Below, in pieces: positions 50,101 through 62,660 of a stretch of 64,000 nucleotides of DNA; positions within the stretch are counted from its first letter, which is position 1, and each line of letters begins with the position of its first letter. The position numbers and the translations under genes were made by a program. The notes under the pieces were generated by a model. It was not told the DNA's origin, did no database searches, and saw only the letters and a list, made by a program, of their open reading frames with translations. Source of the DNA: Ancylostoma caninum (lineage: Eukaryota; Nematoda; Chromadorea; Rhabditida; Ancylostomatidae); contig JBAJFG010000483.1 of assembly GCA_037903475.1 (NCBI GenBank), forward strand, positions 62,001 through 126,000, read 5' to 3'.

Positions 50101-53100
50101 ATGTCCTCAATAACAACGTTTTTAAATTTACGGACTTACAGTCCGGTCCGGCAGCCACTGCAAATGGGCGCCGGCCGCCGCCACCCTCCGGCGCCCCGGT
50201 ATTAATGAGCTATAAATCACTCGAGCTTGGGAGAAAGCGAAGAAAAGTACAATTTTAGTCCATAGTAGACAGGGTAGATAAGCTTAACCCCATGCTTAAG
50301 AATGGGTTTAAGGCTTAGACTTAGGCTTCACAGGAGTGGCCCCACCCAACTCCCTTTTCACCTAATTTTCTAAGATAAGCTACGATAAGTGCAAGTGTGA
50401 GTAATAGTGGACACCATTTGTATTTTGCATCGCGTGCGCGCATAGCTCAGTGGGTTGAGCGAATGATCGACCTTGTGGTGGTCAGGGGATCGAATCCTGC
50501 CCTGTGCGCCCCTTTTGCAAATACATATAGCATGCTGCCTACGGCTACTGCAGTTATCTAACAAACTCCAACATAAAAAGTAGCCCGGATGGCTCAGTGG
50601 TTTGAGTGGCAGATTGCAATCTGTCCCTATCGCTGGTTCCACTCCGTTGGAGATCCAGAATTAAGTATCGCAGTGTTTGGGGTTCACTGCTTGGAACGTC
50701 CCCCGTGATCTCCTTCGGGTAGTCCAGGAAGGCATCCGGCAACGTTTTGCATAAATTTCGAAGATAAACTACGATAAGTGTAAGTGTAAGTAATAGCAAT
50801 AGTGTAAGTAATATTGAAAAACCACTTTTTCAAAGTTGAGGGAAACCGGGAGAGAGTAACTCCACTGCTCCACGAAAGATATATGACAACTTTAGAACTA
50901 CTTCGCAATGGATATGGAACAATTTATACGGATTTCAATTATTTCTGAGGATCCCGAATTGGATGAGCTTTATTATTCAGATGGGATAACTGAAATACTG
51001 TGTCCATCTATAGAAGAATAACGGCCATTTTTGTATTCGCGAAGCAGTGTACTATAGCAGAGAATGGAAGAGTTGGCTTCGCTTATTGTGTATTCAGAAA
51101 TCTTTCCGCATGACAATCACAAAAATGAAAAAAACGTGAAAGTTGTGAAAATGGTCCCCTGCTTTATAGCCTTAACATATCCACTGCACTCTGTCTACTA
51201 TGGACTAAAATTGTATTTTTCTTCGCTTTCTCCCAAGCTCGAGTGATTTATAGCTCATTAATGCCGGGGCGCCAGAGGGTGGCGGCGGCCGGCGCCCGTC
51301 GGCGCCCATTTGCAGTGGCTGCCGGACCCGACTGTACATGCAACCTTATACTTTAAGGTTTTACCTTGATAGCCTCATCATATCGTATTTTGAACTGGAC
51401 TATACGCGCTTCAGGCGGGGCGAGTTTCTGTACTGAAAGGTCTGTCTCCACTATGGAGATCCCGTAGTACGTAATGGCCCAGTAGACGGCGAGAACCTTT
51501 AAGGATGTACATGAGAAATAACAATACTGGGGTCACTAGTGTGAGGATCTTGCTTACCAGTATTGTCAGGATGCGCATCCATGGCTTTCCAACAACACGA
51601 GCCAGCCACTTCCATGCGCGGTCATGGAACACACCGGCGTGTTTGATGGGAGTGAGCTCTTCTGGTAGGCAGGTATTTCTGGAAAGGAATATTGAACACC
51701 AGTTTACAGGAAAATTTTCCGAAAAAAAACTTTAATTTCCCTTTTTGTTTCGATTGGAAAATTCCGTTTGGGATAGATATACACGTAAGTGAAAAAACAT
51801 GTAGAAAAATAAACAAATAAATGAAATAAATGCGAATAAGTGAAACCAACACCTTCTAGGCGACATTTTACCCATCTTGAGAACAGCTGTAGTGATATTA
51901 TTTCAATGGTATTATTCCGTTTATTCCAATAATAAATATTATTCCTTACCCGCATTCGTCGTCAATCTTCTTGTACTCGTTGTGCGCCGTCAGTGTGAGT
52001 ATGGCTGGGAACAGAATCAGCTGATACAGGTAGCAGATTATGCTGGCGACCACAGAGTAGATGGCGAATGTCTGAAGAGCAGTCGACATTGTTAGTGGTT
52101 CTAACGAGTCACATACTTCGAATGTTTTAACACTATAAAAACGACTGCCTCTGAATCATCGAAAGCTTTAAATAGGAAATGATTTTTATAAGAGATTATC
52201 ATGAAGTCATCGAAAACCCATGTGTGCCGCAAAGAACTAAAAAATATCATTAGAAACATCAGGATAGATGAAGAAAATTGATCATTTCACTGCTGAATGG
52301 AGAAAATAGCGTGCCCGAACATTTTCACTGGCAGTGGGCGTGGCTAAAATCCAAATTTCAAAAATTTCCAAATTTGTCCAAATTACATGAGAGCGTATAT
52401 AGCGATGTATGTAGGTAGACCTATATTGAAGAATAGGGTCAAAAATGAAAAAAGAAAAAATACGGGGATTTCCATTTCAGGGACACTGGATGATGCTAAA
52501 GTGGGTGGAGCCTTCGTTTTGTTAGAGTTTCTAAACCCGCAACTTAAAACTTGCAAAAATTATTCTTTTTTCTGCATGTACACACTTATACATGAATACG
52601 TAAAATTATGTGTAGGTGTGAACGCTGATTTCAAATAGCGTAGAGTGGGGTAAAATATATGTAGATGTGGATCTGGATTCACGGCACACAATAAGTTTAA
52701 GAAAAATTTCAGTTTCCATTTAATTTTACTTGGATGTCCAGAATTTAATAATCTGTGGCTTTTCCAAAAGTTCCTACCCCGTATACCTTTTTTTGTTCAT
52801 TTTACTCAGTATCTCTGCCGAGTTATGTAGATTCTTTTTTCCATATGTTCCTGAATAAAAGGTTTGAATGCCCTACTTCTTACCTGCAGAACAGGGGTAC
52901 TCGACAGAACACCATTACCAAACGAAATCAGGTTAGTGATTGAGGTTACCGTCATTGAACATCCAGACACCTGAACAGTGCACAAGTGACTCAAAGAAAC
53001 CGTGGCTATCCTTGAATTCCTCGAAAATTTGCCCATACCTGAACCATCTCAGCAATTCGCTTGGGAATATCGAGACTCTTTTCTGTGCGGTGCCAGGCAG

Positions 53101-56100
53101 CGAGCATGATGAAGACGTCATCAATCCCTATAGAAGTCATATATTCAGAGAATATTCTGTTGAGAATAACACATGTGATCAAGAAATCCATCAGTCAATC
53201 ATTCATCATTCAATAACATAGTGAATTTTGAAACAGAATGGCAAGTAGACCGAGCTCTATGAAATGTCGTAGATTTCCGATGCAGTTCTACCTGGGTGGA
53301 GGTGGAGAAGGAGGGGGGAGGGGGGTGTTACCTGGCGGGCTTGAGAAAAGAAGTGTCCTAAGACCAACCCATTTATTCACATTATTTTATGATTACATAG
53401 ATATTGATATGTGTTTGCTACTTGGGTATTTTTCATTATTTTTTTATTTTTCATATGCTTCTTGTCAACATTTTTGTCTCAAGTTGTTTTTCCCACCCTA
53501 ACCTTCCCCCTTAACCTATAGCTGTTCGCACTGCACCAAAAGGAACCAAAATCCTCTAACGACTCTAAGGTGAACACATATATTGACCCGAGCTGGAGAC
53601 TTCATCAAGAATCGAGCACTCCTAGCCGTATATGTAAAGGAAGTCAACTTATGCAGCACAACATCCTCTATTCTGATTCTAGGCTGACGTTTCCCCTACA
53701 AATCCCAACAATTTGTGGAAAGAAGCCCAGAATTGTGACACACACTTTTCCAGACATAAGACCAAACCTACCGATGGCCAATAACAGGAAGAGTGTGCTG
53801 ACGACAATTGACTGAAATGCTAATCCAGTAGCAGAAACCAATCCGACAGTGGTTATTCCGGCAAGCAGCGGTGTAGCGCCTCCGAGCAGAGCTTCGAAGG
53901 GCTTGGATTCTCTCCTCTTGTATCTGAAAGAAAGAACTCTGTGCTGTCGGTCTTAAGCCGCTTCTTAGTGCATTGCACTTCCAAAGATATAATCCTTCCA
54001 CTTAGGAAAGTCCTTGAACGATTGTCTGTCACAGACCATATAGTAAATGCTTGTGATTGGGTCACCATTCTAGTCCCCCTCATCAAGGCCGCCTCTCCAC
54101 CAATTACTGAAGCCATTTTGTGGGTGAGTGATCCTTAGAAACTACTCCTGGTACGTCTTTGACCCTCAGGAGGACCCTCAAGTCTCTGGCTCTTACTATT
54201 CAATCCTCCGAGATATATGTACATCGTCTCGGAGGATTAAATATTAGTGTAATAATCGTTTATTTATTTATCTATTTATTATATACTTACAGTTGAAGTG
54301 CGAAAGAACAGATTCTGAGAAAAGGAACAACTTTCGTACCCCCTATTCCCTATTTACTATCCATTAGTATTATAATTATTGCATGAACAACATGTGCCAG
54401 TTAGATAATTTTAAAATTCATCCTTGGGTGCTTCACTCCAACCAATCTTGAAGAATGAGTTATCATCAGAAGAAAGCGATCTTGCACCACATTCCCCCCA
54501 ATCCCCTCGGTTCCCATGTTCTTTCCTTCCCATGTGCTGGCCAAAACGCTAAACGCTACAATAACCAAGGGCTCAGATAAGGAAAAATTATGTTTGTGCT
54601 CCTAGTCTTGATGACAATAACGTCCTTACCTGAATGAGCACAACATCAAGAATACCATGAGTACAGCCAATGATATGCTTAGCAATGGCGCCGTCTTTGT
54701 TCCCATTTCTCTGACCTAAATCATAAGCTTGTGGAAAAACACGTAAAAATACCCGGTTAAAAACACCACTATTACAATATTGCGGGTGTTCCAACCTCAT
54801 TCCCAACGAGATGATCCGATGCTGCACCACATCGCAGAAGATTGTATCTGGGATCGTCGTAGAGAACATTGACCAACTAGAAATGCCATAGAATTTACTA
54901 AAACGACATAAAACCCTTAAATGAAGGCTAGTGGGATACCTTTGTTTCCCACGCGATCAGTGGCTTTGTTTCCGTGTACACCATATAGTAACGGAGGATG
55001 ATGGTACGAAATCCTTCCAAGACCTTTGTCTTTTCGTCGACGCTCACATCGTAGACGTTGGCGGCAATGAAAATTTGCTTGCCGAGCAGGTCCATGGTTG
55101 GATATGTAATCTGCAAGAAAAGTTTTTATCCCTAAAAAAAGAGAAATCTGAAGGGAAGGCCAGAATTGCTGAATTGTTCCACTGACGTCAACTCTAGAGT
55201 AATTCTGATTGTAGAGCTTCAGTAGTGCAAAGAATGCGTCGTTCTTCCCACAGTACGGATCGCACATATCCTTGTAGGTCAGAAGACGTCCTGACGAGTC
55301 CTATAAGGATTTTGTTACTGATGAAGAGCTGAATACTTCATAGGACAGAGTAAAACCAGCACACCTTGACAGTGATATTGTTAGAAATTTCATAGACCAA
55401 GTCCCACACTTGGTGACGATACTCTTCTCTGAGCAGACTGCCGTTATCTTTGGCTTCAATCATAACCTATAAAATAGAAAATCAATAGGTACCATAAAAT
55501 GTGCAAAGTTACAAAGCATAGAAGTAATGGATCAAAAAATTCAAGTTGAAATGGCTTGGAATTTTTCAAAATTTGAAACCTCAGGTGATTTCAAAGCCAA
55601 AGGCGAGTGATAACCCCTCTTGGATGAGTATTCCCTATTTTAGGAGGTATCCTTGCTTTGCTGGTTTGGTCAATTCCTCCTGGTCAATAACCACTACTTC
55701 TAGCCTTTTCAGACCTCAAAAATCCGGATAGCAGATACCAATAAGTTCATTACGAAGCTCATAGCTTAGAATGTGAAGATAGGCAGGAAGGGGTGGGAGG
55801 TGGAGGGGAAAATTCCTGGACATAACAATGAGGACCAAATTTTGGAAATGCTGTTGAAGTGAACAAGAAACTAGTATAAGAAGTATGAGAATCAAAAAAT
55901 CTTCACAGGGAAAGTGTGAAATTTTGGACTTGAAATAAGAACAAGATAGGCATCTCTCTACCACGAGAGGTCAAAGCCCTCATAGAACAAAATTTTCACA
56001 TTTTCGAGGGTGATAGTGCGTCCCAGGATTGTTCACCGTCCGTTCATCACTACTGCTAGCCTTCTCATTCTCTGCAGCGTTCAGGGATCCGGATCACTAG

Positions 56101-57032
56101 CACTATGAAACCACTTACAAAGTCCCATAGTGATGGATGTCAATAGATTACACTTGCTCAAGTGGTCAACAAGTAGTTAGAGACAAGAAACAGGAATCAT
56201 AAAAGGCACGGGTGATCTATTCGATCAATATTCGATCGTAGTAGTTTTGACACGGTCAAGGCTAGATTAAAGATCCGTAACAAGGCGAATTTGACGTTTT
56301 GATTTTGCAAATTTGGATAATTGGTGCAATTACAGACAAGGAAAAATCCGGGGAAAACTGTACCTCAATCATATTGAGTGTGCCGTTTTGCTGCAGGAAT
56401 TCCTCCAGAATCCGTGCTTCCTTATGACTCGCTGAATCCGAGTCCGTAAACGTTTCTCGAGCGTTGTTCCACTAGAATGTCAGAAAATCAATAAATCGAT
56501 TCTTACCCATAATTAGCGTGCACACGTCGCACCTGGTGGAATCGTATGAATCCAGTTGAGCAGAGCGCGGTGAATATCAGTAATCCAACAATAAATCTCC
56601 ACGGATGGTAACCAATAGATAGACCGAGTCGATAGAAGATTCGCTGAAACCCTTTCATTTCGGGTGTTCATAATTAATAGTTAAAAACCATAAAATATAG
56701 TTATTGTTGATGTTACAGCTACAATTCTATCATATTTTGAGACAGTAAATCACAATTTTGATAGGTTTAGACTTGGAAAAGAATGGACATTCATGAAATT
56801 ATTTATAATATTTATGCCAAATGAGGAAGACCACGTATCAGAGCGCAGTAACGGAAAGAAAGTAGCCCCTCAGCGAGGTAAAAAAGAGACTAAAAAGACT
56901 CTAAAAAGCTTATATACATGACTGCTACAGCAGAATGGGGACGTCATAATAAAAGTTACGAAGAAAAACGGAAAGAAGAGGAATTTGGCTCACCTTCATG
57001 AACTCCTCCGATTTTGCCGTAGCGAGTCGCAT
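47194..57032 (-). CDS. ptr: Patched-related (PTR) sterol-sensing membrane protein, 23 exons
   Basis: RND-superfamily protein of the nematode PTR group; these act at apical membranes of epithelia, in moulting and lipid or sterol handling. Exons (5' to 3'): 56994-57032, 56533-56643, 56364-56471, 55365-55466, 55187-55300, 54940-55110, 54796-54876, 54630-54715, 53772-53923, 53039-53127, 52884-52970, 51950-52071, 51558-51678, 51365-51496, 49996-50105, 49775-49856, 48932-49086, 48758-48863, 48204-48341, 48000-48131, 47806-47937, 47379-47479, 47194-47305; 860 aa, every phase matching. TM1 is around residues 30-45 ([13 protein letters not shown]). The extracellular loop has paired Cys (CDPYCG). The sterol-sensing domain is about 252-440, with [14 protein letters not shown] (322-335). 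The second RND half carries [15 protein letters not shown] (727-741). The GxxxD-type motifs in both halves are intact. The ATG follows TTACAG, so SL trans-splicing is possible; an upstream exon at 60167-60284 also fits. Confidence 0.95.
49180..49560. repeat. CTGT-rich low-complexity tract in PTR intron
   Basis: Imperfect (TCTG/TCTA)n on the plus strand within the 49087-49774 intron. The 104-codon frame over it is repeat-derived. Confidence 0.9.
50139..51334 (+). mobile_element. TIR element carrying tRNA-like modules, copy 4, complete (1196 bp)
   Basis: TA-flanked (50137-50138, 51335-51336). Ends CAGTCCGGTCCGGCAGCCAC and GTGGCTGCCGGACCCGACTG, TIRs about 130-150 bp. tRNA-like modules are at 50436-50509 (acceptor-like GCGCGCA paired with TGTGCGC) and 50583-50656. 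It fills most of the PTR intron between exons 14 and 15, with its left end 34 bp from exon 15 and its right end 31 bp from exon 14, yet the splice signals are preserved. Confidence 0.92.
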
Positions 57033-57040
57033 TTTCGCAA

Positions 57041-59033
57041 CTGTAAAGTGTGAAACATGTTGACAGAGATATGACTGAAGGTCAAACACGGCAACAATTT
57101 GAATATACAACCAGAAATAGTAATATCAAAGCAAAGTAGACGCAACTGTATAAACTACTGCTGTACTATGCACTTGATTAAAGGCAGCATCCATAGCAGC
57201 AAAGGATTGTCAAAGTACACCCCAGATGTGAAAGGACTATAGGAATCTCCACCAATCCGTGAAGACAAATCGGACCTGTACGATAACTTCGAAGACTTTG
57301 CTCCCATCTCTGCAGTTATTTCCCAAATGTAGAGAGATCTACTCCCTTAGCTGGTGATTCAGTTATAAATATGCGACAGAAAACTATTCATAACTGCTTG
57401 CAAACAGCTACGGAAGAAGTAATAAGGTACCGGAAGAAGATGAGAATAAATCAACTCAGAGATGGCCATTTGCAGCACGGTGCTGAGGATAATACGATAA
57501 TATAATATGATACTGATAATTACTGGTAAAAATAGTAAAACTAATCAAATAATTGCGTGTTTTGTTTTTGTATTGTTCTCGGAATCTTTCAAAACAGAAC
57601 AGTTCTACTCTAATCCCATCTACTTTATTTTTATTTTTTTAAAATTTATCTACAATGACACAACTATGGTAACATCTAAACAATCGTGCCCAGGATTTTT
57701 CGATATTACAGTAGATGAAAATGGTTATAACATGGAAAAGCACCGTGAAGCGGCCTAGTCCGAGCTAAATATAGTCGCTTTTGCCATAAGGATTTAAAAG
57801 ATGCAGGAACAGCCCTGCATTTCTCTACTTAAGGTTTCTCAGGCCTGCTCTGATCGTAAAGGAGTGTCTGTCCCACCCCTTGCGACGGAAGTTCGTATGG
57901 AGCAGAATTTTGTGCACGGGATTAGGTGGCTGATTAGCTATATACCTTGACTGCATTGGAGTAATGCCTCTTTAGTTTAAATGATGAAATATCCAGGTAC
58001 GGATTCCTCCAAATAGCTCCCGTAAGGCGGTCAATACTCTTCACCTACCCTATAGACGATATGTGTATACTAATCCACAAAGGCGCGGAAGCACAGTGAA
58101 ATACATACTTGGAATTTTGGTACAGGGCTCGTGCAGAGAACATGATTCGAGCCTAATATTCTTACATATGTTTACTACATACAATGGCTACTAGAAAACC
58201 GCTGAAAGATAAATTCTTTAGGAGAAAAAAAAGCATTGATAACTTCTTTCGATGATAGGGAAAGGACTGGGATCTTTCACCCAAGGGTGAGCGACGGGTA
58301 TTTGCCGAGACACCTTTGGTGAGTAGCCCCGCTCGCCCCGCTCCGTCAGCAATCTTCAAGGAATTACGCCCAGTATAGAAGATCAAAATACATACACATG
58401 AGGTTGGAATCCATCACCAGAACAGACACATCTTTTTTTGGCTTTAAGGGTCCGTGTTGAAGTGTATTCTAGTTCTAGAATAATCCCTTTGTTGTCCGAA
58501 TGTTTTCTGACGCTCGCATATATAGAATTCAAACTGAGGCAAATTCCTGCTGACGGAAATAAATGCAGAGAGAGTCATCCCTGCTTTTTCCTTGAATAAA
58601 AAGTAAAGTGATAGATTGCAACTGGACATTTCCAAGCGAACTTTGCCCTTTAGTGTCCGTGTCCGCTCATCACAGGTTGGGTCATTTGCGGGTCTTCGCA
58701 CGAGGTACAATGTACAAGCTGCAAATGAAGTTCACAAGATTCTTCGTGAACCTTGAACCTGGAAAAAAATCATGCAAAGAAAGCGTAGAGCCCGATTTGA
58801 TAAACTTCTAACACACCGACAAAACCTGGATTTTGAGGCTTCATTAGGATTTCCTCTGCATTTTCCCCAGTTATCAAGGATTTAGAGGTATTTATTATAA
58901 ATTGGAAACGTTTGCTCAGTTTTTTCACATGCGACTGCTACTTCACTGACCTCATCACCCATGGCTGATACCAAACCTTAGCCATACGTGGATATGATGG
59001 ATGCATCACAGCAAAATACGAGAATGTATTATA
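57041..59033. other. 5' flank or first intron of the PTR gene
   Basis: No other exon recognised. A single TTAA-family end (TTAAAGGCAGCATCCATAG) lies at about 57178. Frames on both strands lack support. Confidence 0.4.
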
Positions 59034-59427
59034 TTGTACATTTAACCGAATAAAAACCAAATAATTTTGTTACCTCAAATGACAATTCAGGAAACAACTG
59101 AGACATCCAAATGTTCGCGAATGAGAAATCCCTAAAGCTGTTCTTCTCTCTCATGCAGCATTAAATTTGTCTCTAATGGTGGAACATTCGAATTTCCCAT
59201 TTATTCGAGATCGAATATTTCTGTTTTCAAAGATTGAATATTCCGAACGAGTGGAAGTGTCGAATGTTCCAACACTGAAGGCGATACAGTACTGTACGGA
59301 AGAGAAGAAGAGCTTTGGAGCTTTCTCAGTCTCAAGCACCTGTGTGCTTCAATTGTTTCCTAAATTGTTATCTAAAGTAACGAAATTGTTAAGTTTTTAT
59401 CCTGTCCGACGTATAGAATGTACTACA
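59034..59427. mobile_element. TIR element with about 75-bp imperfect ends
   Basis: Left end TTGTACATTTAACCGAATAA and onward (AATTTTGTTACCTCAAATGA, CAATTCAGGAAACAA) is inverted at the right (TTGTTTCCTAAATTGTTATC, AAAGTAACGAAATTG, CGTATAGAATGTAC). The centre has nested GAATATTC/GAACATTC-like palindromes. A partial relative is at 6848-7045. Confidence 0.6.
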
Positions 59428-60166
59428 AAAGTACTAGACTGCAGTGGCGGAAGTTGGTGACGTTGTGAGAGAGAAACGAGGGGATTGCGAGGTTAGAAGA
59501 AAAGGGAAATTTTCCTCAAAAATGGAATTAGGACAGTTGAAATCTCAAGAAAGAAGCTGATGGAACCTAGCCACAAGTCCAACTTTTCGAGAATATAATA
59601 CTTAACAAATAGCAAAAAGAATGGGGACCAAAACATAAGTGAAAGTAGCTGCGATGTTCCTAGAATTTTCTATCGCATTTTGGAAAAATTTGACAGAAAC
59701 TCAAGATATTCAAGAACTTTTACAGTTTTGTGAAGAATGAAGGGATCATGAGTTGTGGAGCTCTTGAATTCCATAAGACAAAGGTCGACGATGGTACAGT
59801 AGGACTGTAAATGGCGCGAGTGAAAGAGTATCAGAGCTTGTATTCCTCAATTTTGGCGCTGGAAAGATTCCTGAATTCATCCGGATCTCACATGACAATT
59901 TTTGCATAGATGGGACCACTACTACGTCATTGATAGTTAATGCCCCACAACTGAACTCCTTCATTCCTCAAATTTTAAGTTATGAATTCCTGTAGTTTGA
60001 GTGAGTAAGAGTAGAGTATAGCCATGAGATTACTAGTACATACTACATAGAGGAAAATTTCAAAAGCGTAATCCGTGAATTCATTCAAGAGCATATTTCA
60101 ACTGAAATTCAGCGGTTCAAACGTGAACACGGCATGCAGAAGAAACCCTTTGAGATGCCTTAGTAC
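59428..60166. other. Spacer, no gene recognised
   Basis: The 72-codon minus frame 59746-59964 (GALTINDVVVVPSMQKLS) has some coding character but no phase-compatible join was found. Confidence 0.35.
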
Positions 60167-60284
60167 CTTTGGCTGCTACATCGTACTCTGTCCAGAGACC
60201 GGACACGCGATTTCCGTAGAGATTTCGCACGGAAGACATTAGCGTATTGAAAACTGGCGACCGAACCAAGGCGTCCGCCCTCAT
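60167..60284 (-). CDS. Candidate first exon (39 codons), may belong to the PTR gene
   Basis: From an ATG the minus strand reads MRADALVRSPVFNTLM, SSVRNLYGNRVSGLWTEYDV and AAK, then one base before a GTACTA donor. The leftover base G joins in phase with TTGCGAAA after the TTACAG acceptor at 57041, just 5' of the ATG used for the PTR model; this would give VAK then [11 protein letters not shown] and a 902-aa PTR protein. The codon pattern looks genuine. The join spans a 3.1-kb intron and rests only on phase. Otherwise this is the start of another, unrecognised gene. Confidence 0.5.
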
Positions 60285-60863
60285 AATGGATAATGAAGTG
60301 CACTGGATCTTGCAAAAAACAAAACTGGAGACTTCCCGCGAGTTTTTCAGTTTACCGGGAAGTCGTCTGGATGGAGACGTCTCAGAGGTATTCGTTCAGC
60401 AAATAGGAAAACAAGCAAAGTAAGTGAAAATTTCGGATTCTTGCTTTAAGATAAAATACAAGAGCAATGGTACAATTAGCACAGGAGGCCTTTCCACAAA
60501 AGAACCCAGGAGAAGGAATTCGCACCGGAGACAGAATGAGAGAAAGAGAATGAGAAAAAAGAGAGGTAAGGGGGAAGAGAAAGGCTTGAATACTCAACTA
60601 TCGAGGTTTCTGAAAGAGGCTAGACCAGTGCGAATAGAGATGCGGGATCCCTCCATGGTTCTGGAAGTTCACATTGAAGCAAACCTTCTCAAATAGTCAC
60701 CTAAGATTCCTCAGCAAAGAACCCGCAGAAATAATGGGTACATTGCTGTATTTTTGCATTTTTTTTCACAAAGGAAGAGAAAACTTCAGAACTCCAGCGG
60801 TAGCTAAGAGTAAAAATTTGGGCCCAAGAGGAGGGGCTCAAAAAGTACTAGCTGTATTCTTAA
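60285..60863. other. Spacer; A/G-rich stretch
   Basis: Purine-rich segment at about 60520-60590. The frames there reflect composition. No gene recognised. Confidence 0.4.
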
Positions 60864-61459
60864 AGGCAGTGTCCAGGCAAAAATTTCGATACTTCAAATC
60901 TGGCATCTTCTTGCTCTTCTCGACGAGCTGATTGCAACTGTATAGATTTTAGCCATAGAAACATTGAAATTCATGGTTTTTAGAAGGTTGGAAGTTACGA
61001 TGTGGACGAGTTGTCTAATGAAAACTGAGAAGGAGGTTATGAGGCTTCCATTTTTATGAAAAACTAGCCAACTCTTGCTAGCCAACGAATAAAATATATA
61101 CTATGTCTCAAAAATACCCTGTTCTTTCTTTTTTCGTTAGTATCTTTTCCACTTACCACTTTTTTTGAAAATTCGTGTCGAAATTCCCGACCATTATCGA
61201 TTGAGATATAAAAGAAAATAAATGTAAAATAATAATTGTGTAAAATTCAACAATACGTGTTCAACAAGGTGACCCATGTTGGGAAGAGTGTCATCCCCAG
61301 CATAACGGAATGGAGAGAGACCAGACTGTCAGACAGTGGAACATGTCTTGACCAACACAGACAAGATTTGATCTGTTTTCACGAAATCACTGAAGGGGCG
61401 GGCTGGGCACTGGATCCGCTTTGGGTACTCATACTGAAGATTCTGCCTGGACACTGCCT
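60864..61459. mobile_element. TTAA-flanked TIR element, 596 bp
   Basis: TTAA then AGGCAGTGTCCAGGCAAAAA on the left; TGCCTGGACACTGCCT then TTAA on the right. This is a clean TTAA duplication with inverted ends of about 15 bp, related to but distinct from the AGGCAGCACCC ends at 14837-15572. No coding capacity recognised. Confidence 0.85.
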
Positions 61460-62379
61460 TTAAGGGAAGAGCTGCTCTAAGGCAGAAACATACAAGATAC
61501 CGACGGTATTACCCGGGAAATCACACAGAGAAATTACTTTGATAGAAAAGAGAGGAGTCAGAAAAGCAAGGTATTTAGTCACCGCAAAGGAACTATGTAC
61601 TGATTGGCGGCGAGGAATCAGTCCAAGAACATCTCCTAACGAGACCTTGTGGCGTGTGCGACAAAGAAGAAGCTGAACACAAGCGCTGCGGTCTGACCTC
61701 CAGCACTTTTTATCAGATCGTTAATCTCAAGAGTTGAGACCGAGACGCGACAAGGTCGTGACGAGACCTACATGTCATATATATTAAACTAGCTGTTTTG
61801 TGTACGATTCGCGACGGGGGCGGGGGCGGAACCGGACGGTGCCATCGCCCGTCCGCCGCGAATGGAGGTCGATGAGCTTACGAACGCAGCCTTTTCAGTG
61901 AGTGCAAAGAGTTCAAGTGGGTTCATATGGATACTCTTGGGATCGTATATGTTCCCAGGGGAGGAAGTTCCAGGTAAACATGGTGGCTACGCGGAAGGGC
62001 AAAGTGTTTTATGCCTTTAAAGAGGTGAGGATCAATCGGGTCTATCGGGTAAGGACATTACGAAGAAACGACTTGTCTAGAGTTCAAAGGGCTTAGGCCT
62101 CAAAAATGGGTTTGGTGAAAATAAGGAAATTTCAGGAAAGATGCAAGTAAGATGTTTACCTTTGGACCTTCACAAATGAGTCGAGCATAGAACTGAAAAG
62201 TAATTCGCATGTTGTGAACACTTTCCCCATTTTAAACAATGGAAAGGGTTACCCATAGGTTAATTTTTCGCTGGTTATAAACTAGATGATCCAGCTAAGA
62301 CCCTTAACAGCGGAAAATTCCCAAAAATTTCCCTGCTAAAATTTTTGCCACATTTTCCTCTCCGTATATTTTTATATTT
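61460..62379. other. Spacer with GC-rich patch
   Basis: GGGGGCGGGGGCGGAACCGG at about 61816-61835 is an isolated GC-rich patch; no associated gene recognised. Confidence 0.35.
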
Positions 62380-62660
62380 CTATATAGTTTTCTTCGTATT
62401 CCTCTTTACTAACCCATTTAACTGGTATGAGATGTACTCTTAGAACGATGGGTAATCCCATGCCCTGGGTATATTACCCTCAAGTAGCACCTAGACATAG
62501 ACAAGGTTAAGTGTTTCTATATATTTATCCTTATATTCCTCCTTACTAACCCATTTAACTCGCATCAGATGCATCACTAGAAGTACGGGTAATCCTATGC
62601 ACTGTGATATGATTACCCAAGGGTATCAGCTGGGTATAGACAAGGTCACATATCGGTGAA
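62380..62660. repeat. Degenerate tandem duplication, unit about 130 bp
   Basis: CTTACTAACCCATTTAACT, ATGGGTAATCC or ACGGGTAATCC, ATTACCC and ATAGACAAGGT occur twice in the same order (about 62400-62505 and 62535-62650). Similar GGGTAATTCCATACCCATGG wording returns at about 63315-63400. Confidence 0.65.
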
